Source of the DNA: an uncultured Pelagibacteraceae bacterium
Lineage (GTDB): Bacteria; Pseudomonadota; Alphaproteobacteria; Pelagibacterales; Pelagibacteraceae
Length of the DNA stretch: 64,000 nt
Direction of reading: 5' to 3'
NCBI GenBank assembly: GCA_902624185.1
Contig: CACNWU010000002.1
Coordinates: forward strand, 1-64,000
Positions 1 through 9,512 of the stretch are shown piece by piece. Below the pieces are notes generated by a model. It was not told the origin of the DNA. It saw only the letters and a list, made by a program, of their open reading frames with translations, and searched no databases. Position numbers and translations under genes: made by a program. Numbering within the stretch: position 1 is the stretch's first letter; each line of letters begins with the position of its first letter.

Positions 1-185
1 TAAATGATATAGTGGTTTGGTTAAATAAATTTAATAAAAAGAAAATTATACAGAAAAGTAATTATATCAAGAATGATTGTTTTTTCTTGAATAACAAAAA
101 ACTGATGTCAAAAATAAAAATTAAAAATACTAAAAAAGAGCTTAAAGAATATTGCTATAAAATAAGTAAAAAAAGATTTTCTTAA
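1..185 (+). CDS. C-terminal fragment of an unidentified protein (cut by window edge)
   Basis: A reading frame stays open for 60 codons from position 3 to a TAA at 183-185, which is long for such A+T-rich DNA. The start lies left of the window. The fragment is Lys/Asn-rich; a segment containing F-x-L-N-N-K-K-L followed by a short helix with Cys weakly recalls the C-terminus of NAD-dependent epimerase/SDR proteins, but that is only an impression. Its stop shares the palindrome TTAA with the stop of the convergent dihydroorotase-like gene. Real coding is likely; the function is not established. Confidence 0.55.
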   Translation, partial: NDIVVWLNKFNKKKIIQKSNYIKNDCFFLNNKKLMSKIKIKNTKKELKEYCYKISKKRFS

Positions 186-1492
186 CTTTTAAATATTAAT
201 GGTTTTCCCTCTGGATCTCCCAATATTTGTCCATTTTGCATCTTTATCTTACCAGCAATAATTGTAAAAACTGGAGCTCCTTTAAACTCAAATCCATTGA
301 AGGGAGACCAACCGCACTTACTCTCTATTTTGTCATTTTTAATAACAATTTTTTTTTTCATATCTACAATTGTGAAGTCAGCGTCAAAACCCTCTTTTAT
401 AAATCCTTTATTTTTTATTCCAAAAATTTTTACTGGATTTTCACATACCAAGTTCATCAATTGATTTAGAGATAATTTTCCACTATTAATATGATTTAGC
501 ATGACTGGCATAAGAGTTTGAACCCCTGGCATACCAGATGGTGAATTAGGATACTCTTTGTCTTTATTAACCTTTAGATGGGGTGCGTGGTCTGAACCTA
601 TTGTGTCATTAAGATTATTCTTAACAGCATACCATAATCTATCATAGTGTGATTTATCTCTAATGGGAGGATTCATTTGAGCATATGTCCCAAGCTTATT
701 ATAACAGTCTGGTGCATAAATTGTTAGATGTTGTGGTGTAATTTCAAATGTTATGTTGCCTTTATGCTGTGATAAAAAATCAACCTCATCTTTTGTAGTT
801 ATATGCAGCACATGTGCTTTTTTATTATATTTTTCTGCAATTCTAACAATTCGTCTTGTAGACGACATTGCACATTCAACACTTCTCCAAATTGGGTGGG
901 AATTTACGTCACCATTTTTAATCAATTTTTTATTAACATTTAAAATTTCTTCATCCTCAGAATGAACAGCGACTACTTTAGAACTATTTTGAAATACTGT
1001 TTCAATATCTTTTTCTTCTGCAACTAAAAGATTACCAGTTGAAGAACCTGCAAAAAGTTTAATTCCACAGCAACCTTCTAAATTTTTTAGATCTGATAAG
1101 TCATCTGCATTGTTAGCTGTAGCCCCAAAATAAAAGGCATAATTACAATACATTCTATTTTTAGCTAGATCTAGTTTCTTTTGAAATTCTTTTTTTGTTG
1201 ATGTCGGAGGATTCGTATTTGGCATTTCAAATACTGCTGTTATGCCTCCAACAATAGCTGCTCTACTTCCTGAATTAAGATCTTCTGTATCTGTAGATCC
1301 CGGCTCCCTAAAATGAGTCTGGGTATCTATGCAGCCTGGTAAAACTATTAAATCTTTGGCATCTATAGTTTCTCTAGCAGTTTCACTGGATTTCCCTATA
1401 CTTTGGATTTTTCCATCTTTGACACATACATCTACATCCTGAAGTTTTCCATCGATATAGCACTGACCATTTGTAATTATAAGATCTAACAT
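182..1492 (-). CDS. pyrC: Dihydroorotase-family amidohydrolase
   Basis: This 436-residue protein is a class I dihydroorotase-type amidohydrolase, expected to interconvert N-carbamoyl-aspartate and dihydroorotate in pyrimidine synthesis. Visible motifs are D56-T-Q-T-H60 followed by F-R-E-P-G, the probable carboxylated Lys145 in G-I-K-L-F, metal ligands H177 and H230, the catalytic Asp in G-S-D301-H-A-P-H, and a substrate loop S-P-S-G-M-P-G. The first His of the usual HxH pair is Gln58. I recall D-T-Q-V-H forms in some alphaproteobacterial dihydroorotases, so this is probably a subfamily trait and not a lesion. The ATG at 1492 faces ygfZ across a 43-bp divergent gap. A hydantoinase-type substrate cannot be excluded. 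Confidence 0.85.
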   Translation of the reverse strand: MLDLIITNGQCYIDGKLQDVDVCVKDGKIQSIGKSSETARETIDAKDLIVLPGCIDTQTHFREPGSTDTEDLNSGSRAAIVGGITAVFEMPNTNPPTSTKKEFQKKLDLAKNRMYCNYAFYFGATANNADDLSDLKNLEGCCGIKLFAGSSTGNLLVAEEKDIETVFQNSSKVVAVHSEDEEILNVNKKLIKNGDVNSHPIWRSVECAMSSTRRIVRIAEKYNKKAHVLHITTKDEVDFLSQHKGNITFEITPQHLTIYAPDCYNKLGTYAQMNPPIRDKSHYDRLWYAVKNNLNDTIGSDHAPHLKVNKDKEYPNSPSGMPGVQTLMPVMLNHINSGKLSLNQLMNLVCENPVKIFGIKNKGFIKEGFDADFTIVDMKKKIVIKNDKIESKCGWSPFNGFEFKGAPVFTIIAGKIKMQNGQILGDPEGKPLIFKS

Positions 1493-1535
1493 TTATGAAA
1501 AAAGTAATTATATTAAAACTGAATTTGATGCAAAT

Positions 1536-2429
1536 ATGAATAACAGTGTTTATATATTAGAAGATAGAGCCATAATTTATATAAATGGTGATGATGCTAA
1601 GAATTTTCTGCAAAATCTTATAAGTAATGACATTAATAAGGTTACAGATAATTCAAGTTGTTTCGCCTCTTTGCTGACCCCACAAGGTAAATTTTTATTT
1701 GAATTCATATTAGTAAAGCATAAGTCTGGTTTCTTTATTGATTGTGAAAAAACTCAATCTAATGAAATATTTAAACAATTAAATCTATATAAGATTCGAT
1801 CAAAAGTAGAAATTTTAAATTTAAGTAATGAATTTGTGGTCGCGGCCTTTGGATACGAGAAATACCTTTCAATTGAGGGTTCGAAAGACATTGTAGGCTT
1901 TACATTTAAATATAGAGAAGATCCCATTATTTTAGATCCGAGGAACAAAAATTTAGGTGGGAGACTAATCATAAACTTAGAAAAGCTTTATTTGTCATTA
2001 AAGAAATTAGATTTAAAAGATGATAAAATAGAAAATTATCATATTCTAAGTCATAATCTTGGTATCGTTTCTAAGAACTTAAATAAATTACAGAATAAGT
2101 TATTTGGTATTGAATGTAACTATGAAGAGTTAAATGGTATTGATTTTAAGAAAGGATGCTATGTCGGCCAAGAAAATACTGCAAGAATCAAATTGAAAAA
2201 TAAACTTTCAAAAAGATTATTACCAATAAAAATAGTTAGTGGAAAATTATCTGAAAATGAAAAAATTTATAATAATGATGTTGAGATAGGAAAAATTTTA
2301 ATTAATGAAGATTATCCTTTTGCCTTAATAAAATTCTTAGATAAGAATTTTGACAGAGATTTAATATTTGAAAGTGAAAACGGATCTTTTAAAATTTTAA
2401 TACCAGAGTGGCTCCAGTCAAAAATTTAA
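1536..2429 (+). CDS. ygfZ: YgfZ/GcvT-like folate-binding protein (IBA57 family)
   Basis: A 297-residue relative of the glycine-cleavage T protein. The family signature K-G-C-Y-V-G-Q-E lies at about residues 206-213 with the invariant Cys208. YgfZ/IBA57 proteins bind tetrahydrofolate and help maintain or assemble Fe-S clusters in enzymes such as MiaB and, in mitochondria, aconitase. The length suits the COG0354 family. It starts at an ATG 43 bp from the divergent dihydroorotase start, and its TAA overlaps the end of the convergent MazG-like gene by 4 bp. Assignment to the family is firm; the target enzymes here are unknown. Confidence 0.88.
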   Translation: MNNSVYILEDRAIIYINGDDAKNFLQNLISNDINKVTDNSSCFASLLTPQGKFLFEFILVKHKSGFFIDCEKTQSNEIFKQLNLYKIRSKVEILNLSNEFVVAAFGYEKYLSIEGSKDIVGFTFKYREDPIILDPRNKNLGGRLIINLEKLYLSLKKLDLKDDKIENYHILSHNLGIVSKNLNKLQNKLFGIECNYEELNGIDFKKGCYVGQENTARIKLKNKLSKRLLPIKIVSGKLSENEKIYNNDVEIGKILINEDYPFALIKFLDKNFDRDLIFESENGSFKILIPEWLQSKI

Positions 2430-2797
2430 TTTACAAATTTTGTAAGATTAGGTTTAAAATAGTTAGGGCCTTTCATCACTTTCCCTGAATTATTATAAAT
2501 TGGTTTTTGATTCTCGTCTAATTTGCTCATATTTGAGTTTTGAACTTCTTCAAAACATTTATCCAAATCTATTCCAAATGCATGTCCCGCCCCATATGTA
2601 ACATACAAGATATCAGTTAAAGCATCAGCAACCTCTAATAAATCTTTATTTTTCATAGCCTCTGTTAATTCATTAAGCTCTTCTTTGATTAAGTCTACCC
2701 TTAATTTGTTGATCTTATCCGTGCTAAATGATGGTTTGTCTTTAACTTCTTGTCCGAAAGTTTTCATGAAAATTCCTACCTTCCTAAAATTTGACAT
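2426..2797 (-). CDS. MazG-like nucleotide pyrophosphohydrolase
   Basis: A 123-residue all-helical protein of the MazG/HisE/dUTPase-like superfamily, which hydrolyses nucleoside triphosphates to monophosphates and pyrophosphate with Mg2+. The metal-binding E-E-L-N-E helix near residues 39-43 is followed by the conserved helix E-V-A-D-A-L-T-D-I-L-Y, then a G-I-D-L-D segment and E-V-Q-N-S-N-M-S-K-L. It is a single-domain version, not the tandem E. coli MazG. The ATG at 2797 follows a clear AGGAG ribosome-binding site about 5 bases upstream. It is convergent with ygfZ and divergent from fumC. Substrate unknown; nucleotide-pool cleaning is the likely role. Confidence 0.8.
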   Translation of the reverse strand: MSNFRKVGIFMKTFGQEVKDKPSFSTDKINKLRVDLIKEELNELTEAMKNKDLLEVADALTDILYVTYGAGHAFGIDLDKCFEEVQNSNMSKLDENQKPIYNNSGKVMKGPNYFKPNLTKFVN

Positions 2798-2863
2798 ATT
2801 GCTCCTGTAAGTTTTTTAAAATTAATGTATATTAATAATAATTTATTAATTACTATTTAATCA

Positions 2864-4252
2864 ATGAAATTAAGAAAAGAATTTGACAGTATAGGCTCTA
2901 TCAATGTTCCAAATAGCAAATATTGGGGAGCTTCAACACAAAGATCAAAAAAATATTTTGATATTGGGGAATTTTTAGTTAGACCAGTTTTAATTAAATC
3001 TATTGCAATAATCAAAAAAGCTGCAGCAATAGTTCATTCAAAAGAAAAACAAATTTTACCACATATTTCTAAAGCAATTATAAAAGCTGCGAATGAAGTT
3101 ATATTAGGTAAATTAGATGAACACTTCCCTTTAAAAGTATGGCAAACAGGGTCTGGCACTCAAACAAATATGAATGTAAATGAAGTTATAGCAAATAGAG
3201 CTATAGAAATTTTAGGTGGTAAAAAAGGTTCAAAAAAGCCTGTGCATCCTAATGATCATGTAAATAAATCTCAGTCTACTAATGATGTATTTCCTACAGC
3301 AATGCATATAGCTATAGCAATAGAAACAAGAAATAAGTTGCTACCTTCTCTTGAAATTTTAAATAAGGAACTAAAAAAAAAAGTCTCTCAATTTAAAAAT
3401 ATAGTAAAAGTTGGAAGGACCCATCTTCAAGACGCAACCCCTCTATCTTTAGGTCAAGAATTCTCAGGTTATCAATCTCAACTGGAAGACTGTATTCATA
3501 GAATTAAAAATGCTTTAAATGAAATTTACTCTTTGGCTCAAGGTGGAACAGCGGTAGGAACAGGAATAAATAGTAGAAAGGGATTTGATAGAAAAATTAT
3601 ATCTGAAATCAAAAAAATTACAAAACTACCGTTTAGACCAACAAAAAATAAATTTGCAGCACTGGCTGCTCATGATGAGATAGTAAATTTCTCAGGTACA
3701 TTAAACACAACTGCTGTTTGTCTGATGAAAATTGCTAATGATATAAGATTTTTAGGATCAGGCCCTAGAGCAGGCTATGGTGAATTAATTTTACCAGCAA
3801 ATGAGCCAGGATCATCTATCATGCCTGGTAAAGTAAATCCCACTCAATCAGAGGCGGTAACAATGGTTTGTGTTAAAGTCATTGGAAATCATAATGGGAT
3901 TACTATGGCTGGCTCACATGGACATTTTGAATTAAATGTATTTAAGCCTTTAATTGCCCATAATATTTTACAATCAATAGACTTGTTAGCAGATAGTACT
4001 AAAAATTTCTCACTTTATTGCATTAAGGGAATTAAAGCTGATAAAATTAAAATAAAACACTTTTTAGACAATTCACTTATGCTTGTCACTGCACTCGCGC
4101 CCCACATTGGATATGACAATTCAGCTAAGATTGCAAAAAAGGCTTTAAAAAACAAAACAACTTTAAAAGCTGAAGCTCTTAGATCAGGATTAATTAATGA
4201 AAAAAGTTATGATAAAATTGTCAATCCTTTAAAAATGATTAAACCGTTATAA
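2864..4252 (+). CDS. fumC: Class II fumarate hydratase
   Basis: 462 residues, the normal length for FumC, an iron-independent TCA-cycle enzyme that hydrates fumarate to L-malate. The fumarase/aspartase signature G-S-S-I-M-P-G-K-V-N is at about residues 316-325. The N-terminal half has the G-S-G-T-Q-T-N-M-N-V-N-E segment and N-K-S-Q-S-T-N-D-V-F-P-T, and the T-H-L-Q-D-A-T-P loop is present. It starts at an ATG after a 66-bp very A+T-rich divergent gap shared with the MazG-like gene. Its 3' end overlaps the convergent AsmA-like gene by 6 bp. Argininosuccinate lyase and aspartase are excluded by the pattern. Confidence 0.95.
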   Translation: MKLRKEFDSIGSINVPNSKYWGASTQRSKKYFDIGEFLVRPVLIKSIAIIKKAAAIVHSKEKQILPHISKAIIKAANEVILGKLDEHFPLKVWQTGSGTQTNMNVNEVIANRAIEILGGKKGSKKPVHPNDHVNKSQSTNDVFPTAMHIAIAIETRNKLLPSLEILNKELKKKVSQFKNIVKVGRTHLQDATPLSLGQEFSGYQSQLEDCIHRIKNALNEIYSLAQGGTAVGTGINSRKGFDRKIISEIKKITKLPFRPTKNKFAALAAHDEIVNFSGTLNTTAVCLMKIANDIRFLGSGPRAGYGELILPANEPGSSIMPGKVNPTQSEAVTMVCVKVIGNHNGITMAGSHGHFELNVFKPLIAHNILQSIDLLADSTKNFSLYCIKGIKADKIKIKHFLDNSLMLVTALAPHIGYDNSAKIAKKALKNKTTLKAEALRSGLINEKSYDKIVNPLKMIKPL

Positions 4253-5746
4253 CTCACTCGCTATATCATTAAAAAAATTCTTAAGGTCAATTCTATTTTT
4301 TAAATTATCACCAGTCTTATTAAATTCATTCACTATTGACTCAATTCCATCATTAGACTCATTATCTATTTTTACTTTTTCTATATTTAAAATTTTATTT
4401 ATCAAGTCGTAATTAAAAGTAATATTAATTTTATTAATTTTTTTTCTATGAATTTTTTTTGTTTGGAAAAATTTATATAACTTATCACTGTCATTAATAA
4501 AAAATTCAATTTCACAAAAAATATTTTGTTTTCTATTGTTCCTATTTACAAATTCACTATTAATTATTTTCATTAATAAAATATCCTTAAAAACTAATGA
4601 TGAATTATCAAAATTAAGAGTGCTTCTGTTAAAATTCATTCTTAAGTCAAGATCTTTCAATTTTCGATGATTTGAAACATCTTTAGATTTGATATTAAAA
4701 TTATAGTTTAAATTCTCGTTGGAGAAGATATTTGATTTTAAAATTTCTGTTAAAATTGCATTATCACCTATTAAATTTTTTAAATCTATATTCTTTAAAT
4801 TAAGATTAATATTAGATGAAAATGGTATAAAATTTATTTTTCCATTATAAGAATCCAAATTTCCAATTTTTTTTTCTGAATAAAATTTAAATGTTTCATC
4901 ATCAAATTCATATCTTGTGTTATAGACTTTATTAGATTGTAAAAAAGATAAAGTACCTTGATTTATTTTTTTTGAATAATCGAGTTCACTCAAAAATTTA
5001 CCTCTAATTTCTTTTAAAATAATCTCAAAAAATAAATCTTTATATAAAAAGTCATTAGTGAGAATTATATCAATTTGATTATTGAATATTTCACCTTCAA
5101 AATTTAATCTATTTTTTTGAGATTGATTTTCATATAATGATATAATTTTATCAATATTGACAATTAGATAAATTTCATCATCCTTATTTTTAAGAAAAAT
5201 TTTACTTTTCTTTATGACCAATTCATTTTCGTTTATTTTTTTATCAAAAAAATGTATTAGATCTTTGATTTCTTGTTTATAAATAACAAATTTTGAATTT
5301 TTAATTTCAATGTCTTGAATATTCATTTTGTCCTTATCAAAAAATTTTTTGAATGATAAAAATATCTTGAAAGATTCTATTGTTGCGAATTCTTTATTAT
5401 TAGAAATTATCTTAACATTCTTACAATTGAAGTGTGGAATTGGAAACATCGCATATTCTATTTCATCACTAAAATTAAATTCAAGGTCATATAAATTTTG
5501 AAGTTGATTCTTTAATGTTTCTTTAAGCCAACTATTTTTATAAAATGCAGGTGTCGATAAGTGTCCAATTATTGCGAAAAAAATTACAAAAGCTATGATT
5601 ATTGTCCTTTTATCCTTAATAAGGAATTTACTCTTATCTTTTAAATTGCGAAAATTTAGATTATTTAAAATGTTGATTATTAGTTTATTACTTTTATCAA
5701 GAAAAGTTGTTACAAAATTTTTCGAAATATAATTAAATTTAAACAT
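4247..5746 (-). CDS. AsmA-like inner-membrane-anchored protein
   Basis: 499 residues. A basic, Asn-rich N-terminal 45 residues is followed by one strong transmembrane segment at about residues 47-65, then a long region of alternating short beta-strand-like stretches. The part just after the membrane segment (hydrophobic strand, F-P-I-P-H-F, then K-N-V-K-I) matches the start of AsmA-family proteins, large periplasmic beta-groove proteins linked to envelope lipid transport. The rest is too diverged to assign by eye. Composition is extreme in Asn, Lys, Ile and Phe. It is divergent from uvrD with only 32 bp between the starts. Function is inferred from architecture only. Confidence 0.55.
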   Translation of the reverse strand: MFKFNYISKNFVTTFLDKSNKLIINILNNLNFRNLKDKSKFLIKDKRTIIIAFVIFFAIIGHLSTPAFYKNSWLKETLKNQLQNLYDLEFNFSDEIEYAMFPIPHFNCKNVKIISNNKEFATIESFKIFLSFKKFFDKDKMNIQDIEIKNSKFVIYKQEIKDLIHFFDKKINENELVIKKSKIFLKNKDDEIYLIVNIDKIISLYENQSQKNRLNFEGEIFNNQIDIILTNDFLYKDLFFEIILKEIRGKFLSELDYSKKINQGTLSFLQSNKVYNTRYEFDDETFKFYSEKKIGNLDSYNGKINFIPFSSNINLNLKNIDLKNLIGDNAILTEILKSNIFSNENLNYNFNIKSKDVSNHRKLKDLDLRMNFNRSTLNFDNSSLVFKDILLMKIINSEFVNRNNRKQNIFCEIEFFINDSDKLYKFFQTKKIHRKKINKINITFNYDLINKILNIEKVKIDNESNDGIESIVNEFNKTGDNLKNRIDLKNFFNDIASEL

Positions 5747-5778
5747 GTTTGTTTCAAGGTTATAGTGGATAATTAAAA

Positions 5779-7818
5779 ATGATAAACTCAGAATTTTTAA
5801 AAAATCTCAATGATGCCCAAAAAGAAGCTGTAATGCACTTTGAGGGACCACTATTGGTGGTAGCCGGGGCAGGTTCTGGAAAAACTAAAGTTTTAACGTC
5901 AAGAATTGCCAACTTAATAAAAGAAAAGAAGTCCTTTCCTAACCAAATTTTAGCTGTGACCTTCACAAACAAAGCTGCAAGAGAAATGCAAATTAGAGTT
6001 AGTAAAATTTTGGGAATTGAAGCTACTGGATTACCTTGGTTAGGTACTTTTCACTCAATTTGCGCTAAGCTTTTAAGAAAACATGCAAACGCAATAGGGT
6101 TAAATTCAAATTTTACAATTATAGATACTGATGACCAGTCCAAATTAATTAAAAATATTTGCAAAGCAGAAAATATAGATACTAAACAATTATCTCCCAA
6201 GTTCATTTTGGCTATAATAGACAAATGGAAAAATAAAGGTTTGTACCCTAATGAGGTTCAAATTAACTCTAAAGATATTTATGAAAAAACAATCCTACCA
6301 CTATACAAAATATATCAACAGAAATTGATCGATTTAAATTCGTGTGATTTTGGAGATTTAATTCTTCATACTGTAAAAATTTTTGAACAACATGGCGATA
6401 TTAAAGAAATTTATGCAAAGAATTTTAAATATATTTTAGTTGACGAATATCAAGACACTAACTTTATACAAAGTAGATGGTTAAACCTGCTTGCCGAAAA
6501 AAATAAAAATATTTGCTGTGTAGGAGATGACGATCAATCAATTTATAGTTGGCGTGGCGCTGAAATAAAAAACTTTCTAGACTTTGATCAAATTTATAAG
6601 AATACAAAAGTTATTAGATTAGAGGAAAATTATAGATCTTCTCAAAATATTTTGTCAGTAGCCTCATCTTTAATTTCAAATAATAAAAATAGAGTTGGAA
6701 AAACACTCAAATCAAATAAGGACGATGGGGAACTTGTAAAACTTAATTGTTATAAAAGTGGTAAAGACGAAGCCATAGGTATATCTGATGAAATTGAAAA
6801 AAATTTAAAAAAAAGTTTTTCATTCAATAACATTGCAATTTTAGTAAGGGCTATCTTTCAAACTCGTGAATTTGAAGAAAGATTTTTAAAAATAGGAATA
6901 CCTTATAGAATAATTGGGGGTACAAAATTTTATGAAAGAGCAGAAATTAAGGACTGCATAGCTTATTTAAGGTTAATCTCCCAAGAAAAAGACGATTTAG
7001 CATTTGAAAGAGTGGTTAATAATCCAAAGAGATCAATTGGGGATACAACAATAAAGCAAATTCATGAATACGCAAAAAAAAATTTTATAACTTTAGAAAA
7101 ATCCTCAAAAAATTTAATTGAGGCAAACTTAATTAAACCAAAAACTAAGATAGGATTAAGTTCTTTTCTAAATCTTGTTGATAAATGGCGTTATGATTTA
7201 TTTATAAAAAAAATAACCCACATTAAACTTCTTCAAACCATATTAGATGAGTCAGGTTATTCAGCAATGTTAAAAAATAAAAAAGATTTAGAAAATGAAA
7301 ATAGATTAGAAAATATTAAAGAGTTAATAAATGCCATGAAAGAATTTGATAATTTGGAAAGCTTTTTGGAACATGTTTCTTTAGCAACATCAATTGATCA
7401 AAACTGGGAAGGCGAAAAGATAAATATGATGACAATGCATGCATCTAAAGGTTTGGAATTTGATGTAGTTTTTTTACCTGGTTGGGAAGAAGGATTATTC
7501 CCTCATCAAAAATCAATTGAAGAGAAAGGCCAAAGTGGTCTGGAAGAAGAAAGAAGACTAGCTTACGTTGGCATTACTCGTGCAAAAAGAATTGCTAACA
7601 TCTCTTTTTCTATGAACAGATATTATCAAGGCGATTGGATTGATAATATGGCTTCAAGATTTATTGAAGAATTACCAGAAAAATTTTTAGAAAAAAATTC
7701 TTTTTTTGAAGACAATAATCATGAAATTGAAGATTTTGAATTTAATCAAGACTTAGAAGTAAATAATGAAGATGTAAGAAGTCCTGGATGGTTAAGGTAT
7801 CAAAAAAGATTAAAATGA
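5779..7818 (+). CDS. uvrD: UvrD/PcrA-type superfamily 1 DNA helicase
   Basis: 679 residues, typical for UvrD/PcrA 3'-5' helicases acting in excision repair and removal of recombination intermediates. Visible motifs in order: Q-motif L-N-D-A-Q-K-E-A, Walker A A-G-A-G-S-G-K-T near residues 30-37, T-F-T-N-K-A-A-R-E-M (Ia), D-E-Y-Q-D-T-N (II), G-D-D-D-Q-S-I-Y-S-W-R-G-A (III), E-E-N-Y-R-S (IV), T-M-H-A-S-K-G-L-E (V) and V-G-I-T-R-A-K (VI). Its TGA lies inside the ATGA that starts the next gene, so the two are probably translationally coupled. The excinuclease partners UvrB and UvrC are encoded 40 kb away in this window. Confidence 0.93.
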   Translation: MINSEFLKNLNDAQKEAVMHFEGPLLVVAGAGSGKTKVLTSRIANLIKEKKSFPNQILAVTFTNKAAREMQIRVSKILGIEATGLPWLGTFHSICAKLLRKHANAIGLNSNFTIIDTDDQSKLIKNICKAENIDTKQLSPKFILAIIDKWKNKGLYPNEVQINSKDIYEKTILPLYKIYQQKLIDLNSCDFGDLILHTVKIFEQHGDIKEIYAKNFKYILVDEYQDTNFIQSRWLNLLAEKNKNICCVGDDDQSIYSWRGAEIKNFLDFDQIYKNTKVIRLEENYRSSQNILSVASSLISNNKNRVGKTLKSNKDDGELVKLNCYKSGKDEAIGISDEIEKNLKKSFSFNNIAILVRAIFQTREFEERFLKIGIPYRIIGGTKFYERAEIKDCIAYLRLISQEKDDLAFERVVNNPKRSIGDTTIKQIHEYAKKNFITLEKSSKNLIEANLIKPKTKIGLSSFLNLVDKWRYDLFIKKITHIKLLQTILDESGYSAMLKNKKDLENENRLENIKELINAMKEFDNLESFLEHVSLATSIDQNWEGEKINMMTMHASKGLEFDVVFLPGWEEGLFPHQKSIEEKGQSGLEEERRLAYVGITRAKRIANISFSMNRYYQGDWIDNMASRFIEELPEKFLEKNSFFEDNNHEIEDFEFNQDLEVNNEDVRSPGWLRYQKRLK

Positions 7819-9512
7819 TTAAAGAAAAGTTAAATTTATTAAAAAAAAAAATTAAAAATTTAAAAATTGATGGGTACATAGTCCCTAAAAATGATGAATT
7901 TTTTTCCGAATATGCAAATAAAGATCGATTAAAAATAATCTCAAATTTCACTGGATCAGCAGGGGTGGCAATAATATTAATCAAAAAAAATTACTTATTT
8001 ATAGATGGGAGGTACACTGTTCAGGCGCAACAACAATCAGGAAAGAATTTTAAAATAGTTGAAATTCATAAACATTTACCAAGAAATAAATTTAAAAATT
8101 TAACTTTAGGAATTGATCCAAGTATATTTACAGAAAAACAACTTAAACTTTTTATTAATAAATCAATTAAAATTAAATATATTGAAAAAAACCTTATTGA
8201 TGAAATTTATAAAAAAAAAGAAACTAAAATTAATAAAATTTTTTCTATAAGTAAACAGATTGCTGGGGAAAGCTATTTTTCGAAAATTAAAAAAATTAAA
8301 TTAATATTAAAAAAAAATTACACAGATTATTTGTTTATTAGTGCACCAGAAAATGTTGCTTGGATCTTAAATATAAGAGGTTGGGATAATCCTAATAGCC
8401 CCATACCAAATTGTAGATGCATTATAAGCAAAACTGGTAAAATTTTTCTTATCACAAAAAAAATTAAAGCAAAAAATATTATTAAAGAGAATAAATTAGA
8501 TTCTACTCAAGTTATTGAGCCTGAGAGATTTAGAAACCTAATTAAGAAGTTGAATGGTACAAGATTTATAATTGATGAAGATACCTGCTCCATTTTGAAT
8601 AAATCTATAATTAATTCTAAATTTAAAATTAAAAATATGAAAGACCCATGTTATCAATTAAAAGCTATTAAAAACTCTTCAGAAATTCAAAATATGATCG
8701 ATGCACATATTCAAGATGGTGTTGCTTTAACTAAATTCATTTTCTGGATGAAAAAAAAGAATAAGAAATTAATAACTGAAATTGATGCCAAAAAAAAATT
8801 AGAAAAATTTAGAAATCTAAATAAAGATTATTTAAGGCCAAGTTTTCAGACTATTTCTGGCACTGGATCTAATGCAGCTTTACCCCATTATATAGTTACA
8901 AAAGAAACTAACAAAACGATTAAAAAGACAGATATTTTTTTATGTGACTCAGGCGGTCAATATAAATATGGAACAACAGATGTTACTAGAACAATATGTT
9001 TTACAAAACCTAAAAATAAAATTAAAGACATTTTTACTAAAGTATTAAAAGGTCATATAGCAGTTGTTACAACAAATTTAAAAAAAGATAAAATTGGTAA
9101 GAAAATTGACTTAAGGGCAAGAAAATATTTAAAAAAAGATAATTTAGATTATGCTCACGGGACTGGACATGGTGTGGGCTTTTTTTCTAATGTTCATGAG
9201 GGACCACAAGGTATTACAAAAAATAATACTATTAAAATTGAAAAAGGAATGATTGTAAGTAATGAACCAGGTTATTATAAAAAAAATGAATTTGGGATAA
9301 GAATTGAGAATTTAATATATGTCAAAAAATTTAATAAAAATTTATGTTTCGAAAATTTGACTCTTGCGCCAATAGACAAAGATTTAATTAATTTTGAAAT
9401 TTTAAATGAAGATGAAAAAGATTATTTATTCAAATATCATTTAAGTGTTTATTCTAAAATTTCAAAATATTTGAATAAACCAGAAAGAAAATGGTTATCT
9501 ACTCAAATTTAA
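7815..9512 (+). CDS. pepP: Xaa-Pro aminopeptidase (aminopeptidase P, M24B)
   Basis: A long-form aminopeptidase P that removes N-terminal residues preceding proline. The C-terminal pita-bread domain has the dinuclear metal ligands: Asp in C-D-S-G-G, Asp in T-T-D-V-T-R-T, His in H-G-T-G-H-G-V-G, Glu in N-E-P-G-Y-Y and Glu in R-I-E-N. Two creatinase-like N-terminal domains precede it. I start it at the ATG at 7815, where ATGA overlaps the uvrD stop, giving 565 residues. An in-frame start 27 bases earlier would only add basic residues overlapping uvrD. The 3' end overlaps ligA by 18 bp in convergent orientation. Confidence 0.9.
   Translation: MIKEKLNLLKKKIKNLKIDGYIVPKNDEFFSEYANKDRLKIISNFTGSAGVAIILIKKNYLFIDGRYTVQAQQQSGKNFKIVEIHKHLPRNKFKNLTLGIDPSIFTEKQLKLFINKSIKIKYIEKNLIDEIYKKKETKINKIFSISKQIAGESYFSKIKKIKLILKKNYTDYLFISAPENVAWILNIRGWDNPNSPIPNCRCIISKTGKIFLITKKIKAKNIIKENKLDSTQVIEPERFRNLIKKLNGTRFIIDEDTCSILNKSIINSKFKIKNMKDPCYQLKAIKNSSEIQNMIDAHIQDGVALTKFIFWMKKKNKKLITEIDAKKKLEKFRNLNKDYLRPSFQTISGTGSNAALPHYIVTKETNKTIKKTDIFLCDSGGQYKYGTTDVTRTICFTKPKNKIKDIFTKVLKGHIAVVTTNLKKDKIGKKIDLRARKYLKKDNLDYAHGTGHGVGFFSNVHEGPQGITKNNTIKIEKGMIVSNEPGYYKKNEFGIRIENLIYVKKFNKNLCFENLTLAPIDKDLINFEILNEDEKDYLFKYHLSVYSKISKYLNKPERKWLSTQI

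Noticed and set aside
4253..5700. Long A+T tracts in the AsmA-like gene as a pseudogene sign
   Set aside because: The 499-codon frame is uninterrupted with a clear membrane anchor, so decay is not indicated.
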